From assembly GCF_000153765.1 (NCBI RefSeq), contig NZ_DS022294.1:620836-684835 (forward strand): a stretch of DNA of 64,000 nucleotides, given 5' to 3'. The notes beneath the pieces were generated by a model that ran no database searches, was not told the origin of the DNA, and saw nothing but the letters and a program-made list of their open reading frames with translations. Each line of letters starts with the position of its first letter. Within the stretch, counting starts at the first letter, position 1. The translations under genes were made by a program, and so were the position numbers. This DNA is from Mariprofundus ferrooxydans PV-1 (GTDB lineage: Bacteria; Pseudomonadota; Zetaproteobacteria; Mariprofundales; Mariprofundaceae). This document shows, piece by piece, positions 25,650 to 35,125 of the stretch.

Positions 25650-26876
25650 GTGCGTACAACGTTCATCATCTCAGGCATGCTGGCATGCCTGTACCCATGG
25701 GCAGCCATGGCAACCACGCTCCAACAGGCTATGGATATAGCTAGCGGCAAACACCCGCAACTGCGCATGGCCGAGCAAGCGCTTGAGGCAGCACGCGCTG
25801 ATCTGACCGAGCAAAGCGCCTATGCCTATAATCCACAGCTGTCACTGGAGCCACAACGCCGCAAACGCAATGGCGGCGGCACCAGCAATGATTATTACAT
25901 CACCCTGTCGCAAGGCGTTGAGTTGGGCGGCAAACAGGGTTACCGGCAACAAAGTGCACAGGCAAATGTCGATGCCGTGGGTCAGCGCGCGAAAGCAACG
26001 TACCTGCGTTTGCAAACCGAAGCAGCCCGTGCATTTGTCGACCTGTATTATGCCCAAAAAACCTTACTATTGCGTCAGCAGCAGCGGGATGTGCTGCATC
26101 AGGTCAGTCAGGCAGTCAAACAACAACTTGTCGTCGGGGAATCCAGCCAACTGGATGCGAACCTGGCCAGTTCAGCCTATACCGCAGCCCTGAATGCAGC
26201 GGTTGTGGCGCAACAGGCGCTGACGCAAGCCCGCATGACTTATGCATCCGCTCTGGGGCAGGCGCAGTCGTCATCAGAGCTTGTGTTGCCACAGCTTGCT
26301 ACCGACTGGCAGGCGCCACCTGATGCATACGAGGTGGCGTTAGCATCCCGTCCGGATCTGGCATCGATGCGAGCGCAACGGGTCGTCTCGAATGCACAGG
26401 CCGAACTGGCCGGAGCCCAGCAAATTCCGGATATCACTATCAGCGCCATGTCCGGACGGGAGGCCGGCGACCAATTAGTCAAGTTGGGTGTCAGCGTACC
26501 CTTCCCTGTATTTAACAATCACAAAGGAGCATATCGGGCAGCTCTGGCGCGGGCAGATCAGGTCAAAACAGGGCTGGCATGGGCAGAGCAGCAACTACGA
26601 ATGTCCGTCAAGGCCGCATTGACAAACCATCATGAAGCCATGCAGGCGCTGGCCGGCATGACGAATGCCGATGAAGCAGCGAGAAGCACGCTGACGCTGG
26701 CTCGTCAGGCCTACGATGCCGGGGAGCTGGATCTGGAAGAACTGGTCGTACATATCCGTCAAAGCCTGGACGCCCGCTTGACCGTGGTGGAAATCATGCA
26801 ACAGGCATGGCTGGCCCGCATCGGGCTCGCCGAAGTGCTCGGTCACCCGGAATATATCCTACAAGGAAGCAAATAA
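25650..26876 (+). CDS. TolC-family outer-membrane factor of a metal efflux pump (CzcC/CusC-like)
   Basis: The outer-membrane channel of the tripartite pump encoded here. The 408-residue protein has a signal peptide ending near AMA and the internal repeat typical of TolC-type helical barrels (LQQAMDIASGKHPQLRMAEQ near the start of the mature chain). The GTG start at 25650 follows GGGGGAAA and gives a proper signal peptide. Its stop codon overlaps the start of the membrane fusion protein by one base. Confidence 0.9.
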   Translation: MRTTFIISGMLACLYPWAAMATTLQQAMDIASGKHPQLRMAEQALEAARADLTEQSAYAYNPQLSLEPQRRKRNGGGTSNDYYITLSQGVELGGKQGYRQQSAQANVDAVGQRAKATYLRLQTEAARAFVDLYYAQKTLLLRQQQRDVLHQVSQAVKQQLVVGESSQLDANLASSAYTAALNAAVVAQQALTQARMTYASALGQAQSSSELVLPQLATDWQAPPDAYEVALASRPDLASMRAQRVVSNAQAELAGAQQIPDITISAMSGREAGDQLVKLGVSVPFPVFNNHKGAYRAALARADQVKTGLAWAEQQLRMSVKAALTNHHEAMQALAGMTNADEAARSTLTLARQAYDAGELDLEELVVHIRQSLDARLTVVEIMQQAWLARIGLAEVLGHPEYILQGSK

Positions 26877-28027
26877 TGAAGACACCGATGAACTTTATAT
26901 TAACACTTGCACTGCTACTCTGTCCTGCAACTGCAACGACGGCGGAACAAGGCGATCAGGGTGAGGCTCAAACACAGACTTCCAGCGTCACGTTAAGCCC
27001 GCAACAAATGCGACAGATCGGGTTGAAAGTAGAAATAGCTGCGCTAAAGCCCCTGCCGAAAACCATTCAGGCTCCGGGTACCGTGCGCTTTAATGGCTAT
27101 CATCTGGCCGATGTTACCAGCCTGGTTGATGCCGTTGTCAGTCAGCGCCATGTGCGTCTGGGAGATCAGGTAAGCAAGGGGAAGAAGCTTGTGACATTGA
27201 CCAGCTCTGCTCTGGCGCAGGCAGAGGCTGTGTTTCTGCAAGCTCAGGCCGAGCATCGGAAAAGCAGGCAGGAATGGATACGTATCAAGGCACTGGCCAA
27301 ACAAAAAATCGTATCGCAATCGCGTCTGCAGCAGGTGGAAACGACCTTCCAGTCGGCACAGGTATCACTGGCCGCCTCCCGGGCCTCACTGGCCTCCTAT
27401 GGTTTACGCCAACAGGATATTGCGGCATTGCAAAAACAGACGGACTACGGCGCACTGACGCTGCATGCTCCTATCGCCGGCACCGTCATTCAGGATGACT
27501 TTCGTATCGGCCAGCAGGTAGCCGCCGGCACATTATTGATGACAGTTGTGGATGAAACAACGGTATGGGTGGAAGCCAAAGTACCTGAATCACAACTGTT
27601 CGATATTCGTGCGGGGCAAGCGGCCATCATCCGCAGCAAAACCCATGCAGATATCTTTTATGGCAAGGTAGCCAATATACATCACCAACTGGACCCGATA
27701 ACCCGCACCGGGGGGGTACGTCTGGAAGTGAAAAACCCCGACGACAGCTTGCAGCCGGGCATGTTTGTGCAGGTGGAAATTAACGCTGGCAGCGGAAAAA
27801 AAATGCTGCTGTTGCCGGTAGAGGCCGTTCAACGACTGGGGGGTAAACTGGTTGTCTTTATTGAAAAAGGATCCGGACGTTTTGAACGCAGGGAGGTCCG
27901 TGTCGGCAAGGCCAATATGGGGCTTATGCCTGTTATCGAGGGTGTAAAGACAGGGGAATCCGTGGTCGTCAAGGGTGCTTTTGTTCTTGCTTCAGAGCTG
28001 GCCAAGTCCAGCTTTGAAGCAGATTGA
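26876..28027 (+). CDS. periplasmic membrane fusion protein of the pump (CzcB/CusB-like)
   Basis: A 383-residue adaptor. A signal peptide (about residues 1-22) is followed by a beta-barrel/lipoyl half (APGTVRFNGYHLADVTS), an alpha-hairpin (about 110-190), the second lipoyl half (LTLHAPIAGTVI) and a membrane-proximal domain. It bridges the RND pump and the outer-membrane factor. ATG 26876 overlaps the upstream stop, and the RND gene starts ten bases downstream, so the genes form one tight operon. There is no C-terminal Cys/His-rich metal domain. Confidence 0.92.
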   Translation: MKTPMNFILTLALLLCPATATTAEQGDQGEAQTQTSSVTLSPQQMRQIGLKVEIAALKPLPKTIQAPGTVRFNGYHLADVTSLVDAVVSQRHVRLGDQVSKGKKLVTLTSSALAQAEAVFLQAQAEHRKSRQEWIRIKALAKQKIVSQSRLQQVETTFQSAQVSLAASRASLASYGLRQQDIAALQKQTDYGALTLHAPIAGTVIQDDFRIGQQVAAGTLLMTVVDETTVWVEAKVPESQLFDIRAGQAAIIRSKTHADIFYGKVANIHHQLDPITRTGGVRLEVKNPDDSLQPGMFVQVEINAGSGKKMLLLPVEAVQRLGGKLVVFIEKGSGRFERREVRVGKANMGLMPVIEGVKTGESVVVKGAFVLASELAKSSFEAD

Positions 28028-28037
28028 GGCTACCAAT

Positions 28038-31000
28038 ATGTTTTCAAAATTAATTGATGCGGCTGTCAATAATCGCCTGCTGGTTCTGTTGCTACTACTG
28101 GGCTCGATGGCTTATGCGCTGTTCATCGTGCCCAAGTTGAATCTGGATGCCTTTCCCGATGTCACCAATGTGCAGGTGACGATTAATACTGAAGCCCAGG
28201 GGATGGCCTCGGAAGAGGTGGAGCAACTGATCACCTACCCGATTGAGGCAGTCATGTATGCACTGCCGGATGTGGAGGAGGTACGTTCGATCTCCAAGAC
28301 AGGGCTTTCCGCAATTACCGTGGTGTTCAAGGAAGGGACGGACATCTATTTTGCCCGCCAACTGGTATTTCAAAAGCTGCAGGATGCGCGTCAAAACGTC
28401 CCGGCATGGGCCGGTACGCCCAAAATCGGGCCTAATACCTCCGGTCTCGGGCAGGTATTCCAGTATATTATCAAGTCCGATCCGGCAGCAGAGTTCGATG
28501 CACTGACACTCAGGGCGCTGAACGACTGGGTGGTGAAGCTGATGCTGATGCCGGTTGAGGGCGTAACCGATATTCTCTCCTATGGCGGCGAGGTGCGCCA
28601 ATATCAGGTACAACTCAATCCGGAACAACTGCTTTCCTATAAACTGCATCCAAATGACGTAGCCAAAGCCATTGAAGCCAATAATCGTAATGCCGGAGGC
28701 TGGTATCTGCCCCAGGGTGACGAGCAACTGGTGATTCGCGGCGTCGGCTGGATTCCCAGTGGGGAAGATGGCTTAAAAGCGATTGCAGCTATCCCGGTCA
28801 AAACAGTGAACGGCGTATCGGTCCGTGTGCGCGATGTCGCAAGTGTGGCGTTTGGCGGCGAGATTCGTCAGGGCGCGGTCACGATGACCGAGCGTGCAGA
28901 CGACGGGGGTGTCAAATCACTCGGCGAGGTTGTTGTCGGCATCGTGCTCAAACGCTTTGGTGCCAATACTAAACATACCATTGATGACGTAAAAGCGCGG
29001 CTGAAAATAGTACAGAAGGCGCTACCCAGGGGCGTGACCATTCAGCCGTTTTACGATCAGTCCGAGCTGATTAACAAGGCCGTGTGGACGGTGGAAAAAG
29101 CACTGCTGGAAGCATTTGTACTGATCATTATCGTGCTGTTTCTGTTTCTGATGAATCTGCGGGCAGCCACACTGGTGCTGCTATCGGTGCCGATCTCGGT
29201 TCTGGCGGCGCTGGCTGTGATGCAATATTACGGCATATCGGCCAATTTGATGAGCTTGGGCGGACTGGCCATTGCCATCGGTATGATGGTGGATGGCTCC
29301 GTGGTCATGGTCGAGAATATCTTCAAACACCTGGAGAAAACGCCGGCAGGAGATCACGGCATTGCGCTGCGTATCACCGAGGCGGCAAAAGAGGTGGCGC
29401 GCCCGGTGCTGTTTGCCGTGCTCATCATCCTGCTGGTATTCACTCCGCTGTTTTCTCTCGAAGGCGTGGAGGGGAAGATGTTTACGCCGATGGCGCTGTC
29501 TATCTGCTTTGCCATGTTCGCATCCCTGCTGGCGGCGGTCTTTGTAATGCCTGTGCTGGCAACCTATGTGTTTACCAAAGGCGTGGTGCACAGGGAAAGT
29601 CCTGTGCTGGCGCCGATTGCCCGCGCCTATCACTGGTTACTGGATAAAGCCCTGAATGCGCGCAAGACCGTGGTGGGCGGGGCGGCACTGGCATTTGTGC
29701 TGACCCTTTGCATCGTGCCGTTTCTCGGCACTGAGTTTGTACCGGAACTGGAAGAAGGAACGCTAACCATTCGCGTAACGCTGGCGCCATCTTCTTCCCT
29801 TGAGTATGCCAAGGGCGTGGGCCAAGAGCTTGAGCAGACACTGATGCAAAACTTCCCTGAAATCACCTACGTCTCAGCCCGAACAGGGCGTGCGGAAATC
29901 GGTGGCGACCCCGAACCGGTCTCCAATGTGGAAATATTCGTTGGACTGAAGCCGGCCTCTGAATGGACCAGCGCGAGCAACCGGATGCAACTGCAAAAGC
30001 TGATGTACGAAAAGATGCAAGTGATGCCGGGCATCCTGATCTCGTTCACTCAGCCGATTGCCATGCGGGTGGATGAACTGATATCGGGCGTCAAGGCGGC
30101 GCTGGCGATTAAATTGTTCGGCCCGGATCTGAAGATTCTGGCGGAAAAGGGCAAAGAGATCGAAACCTTGACCAGAAGTGTTGAAGGCACGCGTGATGTG
30201 GCGATGGAACAGATCGAGGGCGAGGCGCAACTGGTGATCCGCCCTGATCGCGCCAAACTCGATCGTTACGGCATCCCGGTGGATGATGTGATGACACTGG
30301 TTGCTGATGCCATTGGCGGAGTATCTGCCGGACAAGTGATTCAGGGTAATGAGCGCTATAATATCTATGTACGGCTGGCCAAGACGTATCGCGACAACAG
30401 CGAGGTGATCGGGAATCTGATTCTGCAAGCGCCGGATGGCGCATGGGTTCGGCTTCAGGATGTGGCCTCGATTGGCGTGGAACAGGGGCCGCCGATGATC
30501 AGGCGCGATGACGTGCAGCGGCGCGTCGTGATCCAGAGCAATGTGGAAGGTCGCGATATGGGCTCTCTGGTGGCCGAACTGGATAAGCGTATTCAAAACG
30601 AGATCAAACTGCCGCCGGGTTATACCGTGGTGTTTGGTGGTCAATTTGAGAACCAGCAACGGGCACAGGCCAGATTGATGATTGTGGTGCCGTTATCGTT
30701 GCTGATGATCTTCCTGCTGCTTTATTTCATGTTCCATTCGTTGGGTCAGGCGACGCTAATCATGCTCAATGTACCGATGGCGCTGATTGGCGGGATTCTG
30801 GCGCTGTTTATCTCGGGCCAATATCTCTCCGTGCCATCCAGCATCGGCTTTATCGCCCTGTTCGGCCTGGCCGTGCTCAATGGCGTTGTGCTAGTCGATG
30901 CGATCAACCGGCACCTGGATGAGCATGATCTGAATGACGCTGTTCGTCATGGCGCAGAGAGCCGTTTGAGGCCTGTATTGATGACCGCCATGATTGCGGC

Positions 31001-31163
31001 ACTTGGCCTGATTCCCTTGCTTCTGGCGACAGGTATCGGTTCGGAAATTCAGAAGCCACTGGCAACTGTGGTTGTGGGCGGCCTTGTTTCTTCCACCCTG
31101 CTGACGCTGTTTGTTTTACCGTGCCTGTATGAACGATTTAGCCGGAGAAAACTCAATGAATGA
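28038..31163 (+). CDS. heavy-metal RND efflux pump (CzcA/CusA family, HME type)
   Basis: A proton-driven inner-membrane trimer exporting metal ions through the adaptor and outer-membrane channel. The 1041 residues include the family opening (NLDAFPDVTNVQV), two large periplasmic loops and 12 membrane helices. The TM4 signature AIGMMVDGSVVMVEN corresponds best to the HME5-like group (AIG-x3-D-x-S) rather than classic Co/Zn/Cd (DFG) or Cu/Ag (A-x-G with D-x-A) pumps, so nickel or another divalent ion is a fair guess. ATG 28038 lies ten bases after the adaptor. A P1B-type ATPase gene overlaps its end. Confidence 0.93.
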   Translation: MFSKLIDAAVNNRLLVLLLLLGSMAYALFIVPKLNLDAFPDVTNVQVTINTEAQGMASEEVEQLITYPIEAVMYALPDVEEVRSISKTGLSAITVVFKEGTDIYFARQLVFQKLQDARQNVPAWAGTPKIGPNTSGLGQVFQYIIKSDPAAEFDALTLRALNDWVVKLMLMPVEGVTDILSYGGEVRQYQVQLNPEQLLSYKLHPNDVAKAIEANNRNAGGWYLPQGDEQLVIRGVGWIPSGEDGLKAIAAIPVKTVNGVSVRVRDVASVAFGGEIRQGAVTMTERADDGGVKSLGEVVVGIVLKRFGANTKHTIDDVKARLKIVQKALPRGVTIQPFYDQSELINKAVWTVEKALLEAFVLIIIVLFLFLMNLRAATLVLLSVPISVLAALAVMQYYGISANLMSLGGLAIAIGMMVDGSVVMVENIFKHLEKTPAGDHGIALRITEAAKEVARPVLFAVLIILLVFTPLFSLEGVEGKMFTPMALSICFAMFASLLAAVFVMPVLATYVFTKGVVHRESPVLAPIARAYHWLLDKALNARKTVVGGAALAFVLTLCIVPFLGTEFVPELEEGTLTIRVTLAPSSSLEYAKGVGQELEQTLMQNFPEITYVSARTGRAEIGGDPEPVSNVEIFVGLKPASEWTSASNRMQLQKLMYEKMQVMPGILISFTQPIAMRVDELISGVKAALAIKLFGPDLKILAEKGKEIETLTRSVEGTRDVAMEQIEGEAQLVIRPDRAKLDRYGIPVDDVMTLVADAIGGVSAGQVIQGNERYNIYVRLAKTYRDNSEVIGNLILQAPDGAWVRLQDVASIGVEQGPPMIRRDDVQRRVVIQSNVEGRDMGSLVAELDKRIQNEIKLPPGYTVVFGGQFENQQRAQARLMIVVPLSLLMIFLLLYFMFHSLGQATLIMLNVPMALIGGILALFISGQYLSVPSSIGFIALFGLAVLNGVVLVDAINRHLDEHDLNDAVRHGAESRLRPVLMTAMIAALGLIPLLLATGIGSEIQKPLATVVVGGLVSSTLLTLFVLPCLYERFSRRKLNE

Positions 31164-33498
31164 ACGATCAAGTCTCCGTATTCAAGGTATGGATTGCCCT
31201 GACTGTGCCGCCAGGATCGAAAAAGCGGTGGTGCGGTTACCGGGAGTGGCCAATGTACGCGTGAATTTCATCGGTGAAACGCTGAGTGCAGAGGTAAACT
31301 CTGAGGAATCAATGCAACGCATGCGCAAGGCAATATGTTCACTCGGCTACAGTGTTGAGGAGGATGGGGAAAAACGGGTGACCTCCGTGCTTCAGGTTAA
31401 GGGTATGGATTGCTCCGAAGAGAAAGTGCTGGTTGAAAAAGTGTTGACGGGGATACCCGGACTGGAGCGCTTTGATGTCAATCTGATGAGCCAGCGCCTG
31501 CGTGTCATCCATGATCCGAATATTTTACCTCTCTCCGGGATTATCAGGGTGTTGGAAAATGCAGGTCTTTCGGCCGCCCCCTTTGGGGCAGCGCAGCCGA
31601 CTGAAGGCCGCTGGAGCCGTTACGGCCGCGAAATTTCCACCGGCACGGCCGGCATACTTACGGGCGTGGGCCTCCTGTTGCACTTCATGGATGCTGGAAA
31701 TGTCTGGGAAATCACGGCGTACAGTCTCGCTATCGCCAGCGGCGGCTGGTTCATCGCCCGCAAGGGTCTGGCCGCCGCCCGTCACCGTTCTCTGGATATG
31801 AATTTCCTGATGATGGTGGCAGTCATCGGGGCTATGGGCATTGGCGCCTGGGATGAGGGCGCCATGGTGGTATTCCTGTTTGCTCTGGCTCAAATGCTGG
31901 AAGGTCGCGCAATGGATCGGGCCAGAAGCGCCGTGCGTACGTTGATGGATTTAGCGCCACCAACGGCCCGGTTAATACGGGAGGGCAAAGAGCTAAGCGT
32001 ATCGGTCGATGAAATAAAGGAGGGCGATGTTTTCCGCCTGCGTCCGGGTGAAAAAGTACCTTTGGACGGTGAAATCATCGACGGCAGCTCCGCCGTGAAT
32101 CAGGCGCCCATCACCGGCGAGTCGGTGCCTGTGGACAAGGAATCGGGCGACATTGTCTATGCCGGTTCCATCAACAGTCAGGGTAGTCTTGATGTGCGAG
32201 TCACCCACAAGGCGAGCGATACCACCCTCGCCCATATCATCCACCTGATTGAGGAGGCGCAGGCGGCGCGCGCACCATCTCAAAGCTTCATCGATCGCTT
32301 CGCGCGCATTTACACCCCGGCAGTGCTGGTTCTGGCGGTACTGATCGCCGTGCTCCCGGCTTTATTGATGGGACAGAGCTTTGGCGAGTGGTTTTACCGG
32401 GCACTGGTGCTGCTGGTCATTGCCTGCCCCTGCGCGCTGGTTATTTCCACGCCGGTGGCTATTGTTTCCGGATTGGCGCGCGGCGCGCGCGATGGCATCC
32501 TGATCAAAGGCGGTGCGCATCTGGAGAATGCCGGGCATATCAAGGCGCTTGCTCTGGACAAGACCGGAACGCTCACTGAAGGGCTGCCCCGTGTACAGGA
32601 TATTGAACCGCTTAACGAGACACCCAAGGATGAATTGATCCGCATCGCAGCCAGTCTGGAGGCGCGCTCAGAACATCCTCTGGCTCAAGCTATCCGCGAT
32701 TATGCAAGCGCTTGCGGTATCGAATCCGAACAGGTCAGCGAATTTAAGGCTCTGACCGGGCTCGGCGTTCAGGGGCGGGTGCAAGGGCAAGACTTTCTGC
32801 TGGGTAACCACCGCTTATTCGAGGAGCGCGGGTTGTGCACGCCCGAGGTGGAGGCCGTACTGAAGCGGCATGAAGCGGCAGGCAAAACCGTGATGATTCT
32901 GGGTAACAGCAAACACGTTATGGGACTCATTGCCGTTGCTGACAACCTGAGGCCCGAAGCACGAGCCACAATCGAGGCGTTGCGAAGCCTGGGGATCCGG
33001 CAGATCACCATGCTTACCGGGGATAACCGGCGCACCGCTCAGACTATTGCCCGCGACCTGGGCCTTGACGACATTCAGGCAGAGCTGATGCCGGTCGATA
33101 AGGTCGCGGCAGTGAAGAAACTCGTCGAGCAACATCACAAGGTTGGCATGGTGGGTGACGGCGTCAATGATGCCCCGGCCATGGCCGCAGCCACGACGGG
33201 GATTGCCATGGGGGCGGCGGGCAGCGATGCGGCACTGGAAACCGCTGATGTGATCCTCATGAGCGATGACCTGACCAAGCTGCCTCTTGCCATACGTCTG
33301 TCGCGCGCCACCCTGGCAATCATTCGCCAGAACATCTTTCTTTCTCTGCTGATTAAAGCTGTGTTTCTAGCGCTCGCCCTGACGGGTCATGCTACGCTAT
33401 GGATGGCCGTATTTGCAGATATGGGCGCCAGCCTTATCGTTATTGCCAACGGCCTGCGCCTGCTGCGAATCAAGCATGCAGCCGTTGATATCCGATGA
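31156..33498 (+). CDS. zntA: P1B-2-type heavy-metal ATPase (ZntA/CadA-like)
   Basis: An ATP-driven exporter moving Zn, Cd or Pb from the cytosol. The 780 residues contain a first HMA domain with GMDCPDC, a second HMA-like domain where the motif is GMDCSEE (one Cys, acidic instead), then the transport core with CPCALV in TM6, [18 protein letters not shown] and GDGVNDAP. After the last cytosolic domain come N-x7-K (NIFLSLLIK) and DMG, the marks of the divalent P1B-2 subgroup. ATG 31156 overlaps the RND stop, so the two exporters are co-expressed. Confidence 0.94.
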   Translation: MNERSSLRIQGMDCPDCAARIEKAVVRLPGVANVRVNFIGETLSAEVNSEESMQRMRKAICSLGYSVEEDGEKRVTSVLQVKGMDCSEEKVLVEKVLTGIPGLERFDVNLMSQRLRVIHDPNILPLSGIIRVLENAGLSAAPFGAAQPTEGRWSRYGREISTGTAGILTGVGLLLHFMDAGNVWEITAYSLAIASGGWFIARKGLAAARHRSLDMNFLMMVAVIGAMGIGAWDEGAMVVFLFALAQMLEGRAMDRARSAVRTLMDLAPPTARLIREGKELSVSVDEIKEGDVFRLRPGEKVPLDGEIIDGSSAVNQAPITGESVPVDKESGDIVYAGSINSQGSLDVRVTHKASDTTLAHIIHLIEEAQAARAPSQSFIDRFARIYTPAVLVLAVLIAVLPALLMGQSFGEWFYRALVLLVIACPCALVISTPVAIVSGLARGARDGILIKGGAHLENAGHIKALALDKTGTLTEGLPRVQDIEPLNETPKDELIRIAASLEARSEHPLAQAIRDYASACGIESEQVSEFKALTGLGVQGRVQGQDFLLGNHRLFEERGLCTPEVEAVLKRHEAAGKTVMILGNSKHVMGLIAVADNLRPEARATIEALRSLGIRQITMLTGDNRRTAQTIARDLGLDDIQAELMPVDKVAAVKKLVEQHHKVGMVGDGVNDAPAMAAATTGIAMGAAGSDAALETADVILMSDDLTKLPLAIRLSRATLAIIRQNIFLSLLIKAVFLALALTGHATLWMAVFADMGASLIVIANGLRLLRIKHAAVDIR

Positions 33499-33507
33499 TT
33501 TGCTACG

Positions 33508-33607
33508 GAAAGCCAACGTCGACTGGCCACCGTTATCGTAGATGGACTGGTATCTTCCACCCTGCCGACCCTGTTTGTTTTACCCCGACTATATCCGTTT
33601 TCAGCCA
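33508..33607 (+). pseudogene. 3' remnant of a second RND pump gene
   Basis: The frame RRLATVIVDGLVSSTLPTLF continuing to VLPRLYP closely matches the last helix of the intact RND pump (PLATVVVGGLVSSTLLTLF). Nothing upstream belongs to it, since the ATPase gene ends at 33498. The frame then runs on without similarity to about 33828. It suggests recombination between RND gene copies. The rest of 33608-33824 shows nothing I can name. Confidence 0.8.
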
Positions 33608-33824
33608 TCAAAAAAAACTTAAGGAAGAGTGAAGAAGCTTTATCTTGTTGTCTGTACATTGATGTTCGGTTTATCGCCGCTTGCAGGGTGGCACCATGCA
33701 AAAATCCAGAAGTTTGCCTGATGCCGACAAAGATAAGTGTTGAACGCTATATCGGGGCACACCTGTACCGGAGTGGCCGACAGATACACCACCATCCGGA
33801 GTGGCATCGAAGCGCTGAGGGTGG

Positions 33825-34205
33825 TTAGCCCTTCTTCCATATTATCCAGCCTGCCCAAGTAAGGCAAACGAGCCAAATTAAAACAACAAACACCGCTCCA
33901 ATAATACTTCGGGGTCGTTCAGTTAACATTTCATCACCACGTTTGCGCAAGTCATTCATAACGCCTGCTGGAATCATTCGAATCACCAACATGATTCCTA
34001 ACGGAACAATTATCAGGTCATCGAGATACCCGATCACAGGAATAAAATCAGGAATTAAATCAATTGGACTTAGCGCATAAGCTGCAACGAATGCAGCTAA
34101 TGCTTTTGCATACCACGGCACCCGCGAGTCCCGCGCTGCTAGGTAAAGCGCCATGATGTCGCGCTCGATTGATTTTGCCCAATTTTTTAGTTGTTTCAAC
34201 ATCAT
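33825..34205 (-). CDS. DUF1232 (YkvA-like) small membrane protein, intact copy
   Basis: A 126-residue protein with the conserved DUF1232 core (PWYAKALAAF, YALSPIDLIPDFIPVIGYLDD), a hydrophobic stretch, and a C-terminal membrane helix ending WIIWKKG. GGAG lies about 11 bases before ATG 34205; ATG 34202 is equally possible. It is the intact counterpart of the broken gene at 24607-24939, in opposite orientation, with the metal efflux operon between them. The family's biochemical role is unknown. Confidence 0.82.
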   Translation of the reverse strand: MMLKQLKNWAKSIERDIMALYLAARDSRVPWYAKALAAFVAAYALSPIDLIPDFIPVIGYLDDLIIVPLGIMLVIRMIPAGVMNDLRKRGDEMLTERPRSIIGAVFVVLIWLVCLTWAGWIIWKKG

Positions 34206-34273
34206 AAAAATTTTAACTCCAGTCACCTTCCCTGGCTCATCGAGCCCTTGGTTTGGTGATCAAATGGTTGCTT

Positions 34274-34990
34274 CTACCCATGTACCAGCATATAGGTAGC
34301 AATGGCAACTAACGATATGGACACAAACCGTTGAAACTTATCGCGCGATAAGCGCTCTACAATTCGCTTCGCTGTCCACGTTCCAATAATCATCGCAGCA
34401 CTCATTAGTCCAGCAAGAAACCAGAAAGATTTGTCCAAGACAACGAAATGTTGATAAACAAGCATCTTTGTACTATGCATCGCAATCGCTGTCATCGCTT
34501 CGCTGGCAATGTACGAAACTGGTGGTAATCCGAGCGAAAGAAAAATAGCTGCGGCAAGCGGGCCTGCACTGCCAACCAGTCCGGACAGGAATCCGGCTAT
34601 GCTTCCGCCAATAATCAATAATAAAGGACTGCCCGTGAGGTTTAATAAATTGAAATATTTTAATGCAACGAATATCAAGATGACTGCTCCAATGATGCGT
34701 GCAGCCGATTCATTCGGAAGCTCTACGAATGATAGTGCCCCCAAAACACTGAACGGAATAGCTGTCACCAAAAACAGTCCGACCGGTTTCCAGTGAATTT
34801 GATTGAAGCCAAAGCCAGCCCTTGAGAGGTTGCCTACAAGTTGAGCAATGGTTAATAATGGAACTGCCTGAGCCGCCCCTACTTTTATTACCAGTAGAGG
34901 CATAAGTAATAGAGCGCCGCCAAAACCTGCCGCACCTGAAATTGCAGCGGCGACAAATGCCCCTATAAAGAGAACAAAAGAATCTAACAA
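34274..34990 (-). CDS. TauE/SafE-family membrane transporter
   Basis: A 238-residue protein with about seven hydrophobic helices and the conserved family opening GAAGFGGALLLMPLL, plus a second half-repeat with GLVGSAGPLAAAIF. Members export sulfite, sulfoacetate or related organic anions, but most are unassigned. It starts at ATG 34990 and lies between the DUF1232 gene and the nickel/cobalt exporter, all on the minus strand but with gaps over 60 bases, so they are not clearly one operon. Confidence 0.9.
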   Translation of the reverse strand: MLDSFVLFIGAFVAAAISGAAGFGGALLLMPLLVIKVGAAQAVPLLTIAQLVGNLSRAGFGFNQIHWKPVGLFLVTAIPFSVLGALSFVELPNESAARIIGAVILIFVALKYFNLLNLTGSPLLLIIGGSIAGFLSGLVGSAGPLAAAIFLSLGLPPVSYIASEAMTAIAMHSTKMLVYQHFVVLDKSFWFLAGLMSAAMIIGTWTAKRIVERLSRDKFQRFVSISLVAIATYMLVHG

Positions 34991-35125
34991 CTGTCCATCC
35001 TTTTTAGCTAGAAATGTAGTATATGAAGTGACTTGTCAGGCATATCTTGGGCCGAACATGATAATTGCCAGATCAAGTAAACAAACACCAACGCATGAAC
35101 AAGGTTTCGATTCGGTATATAACAG

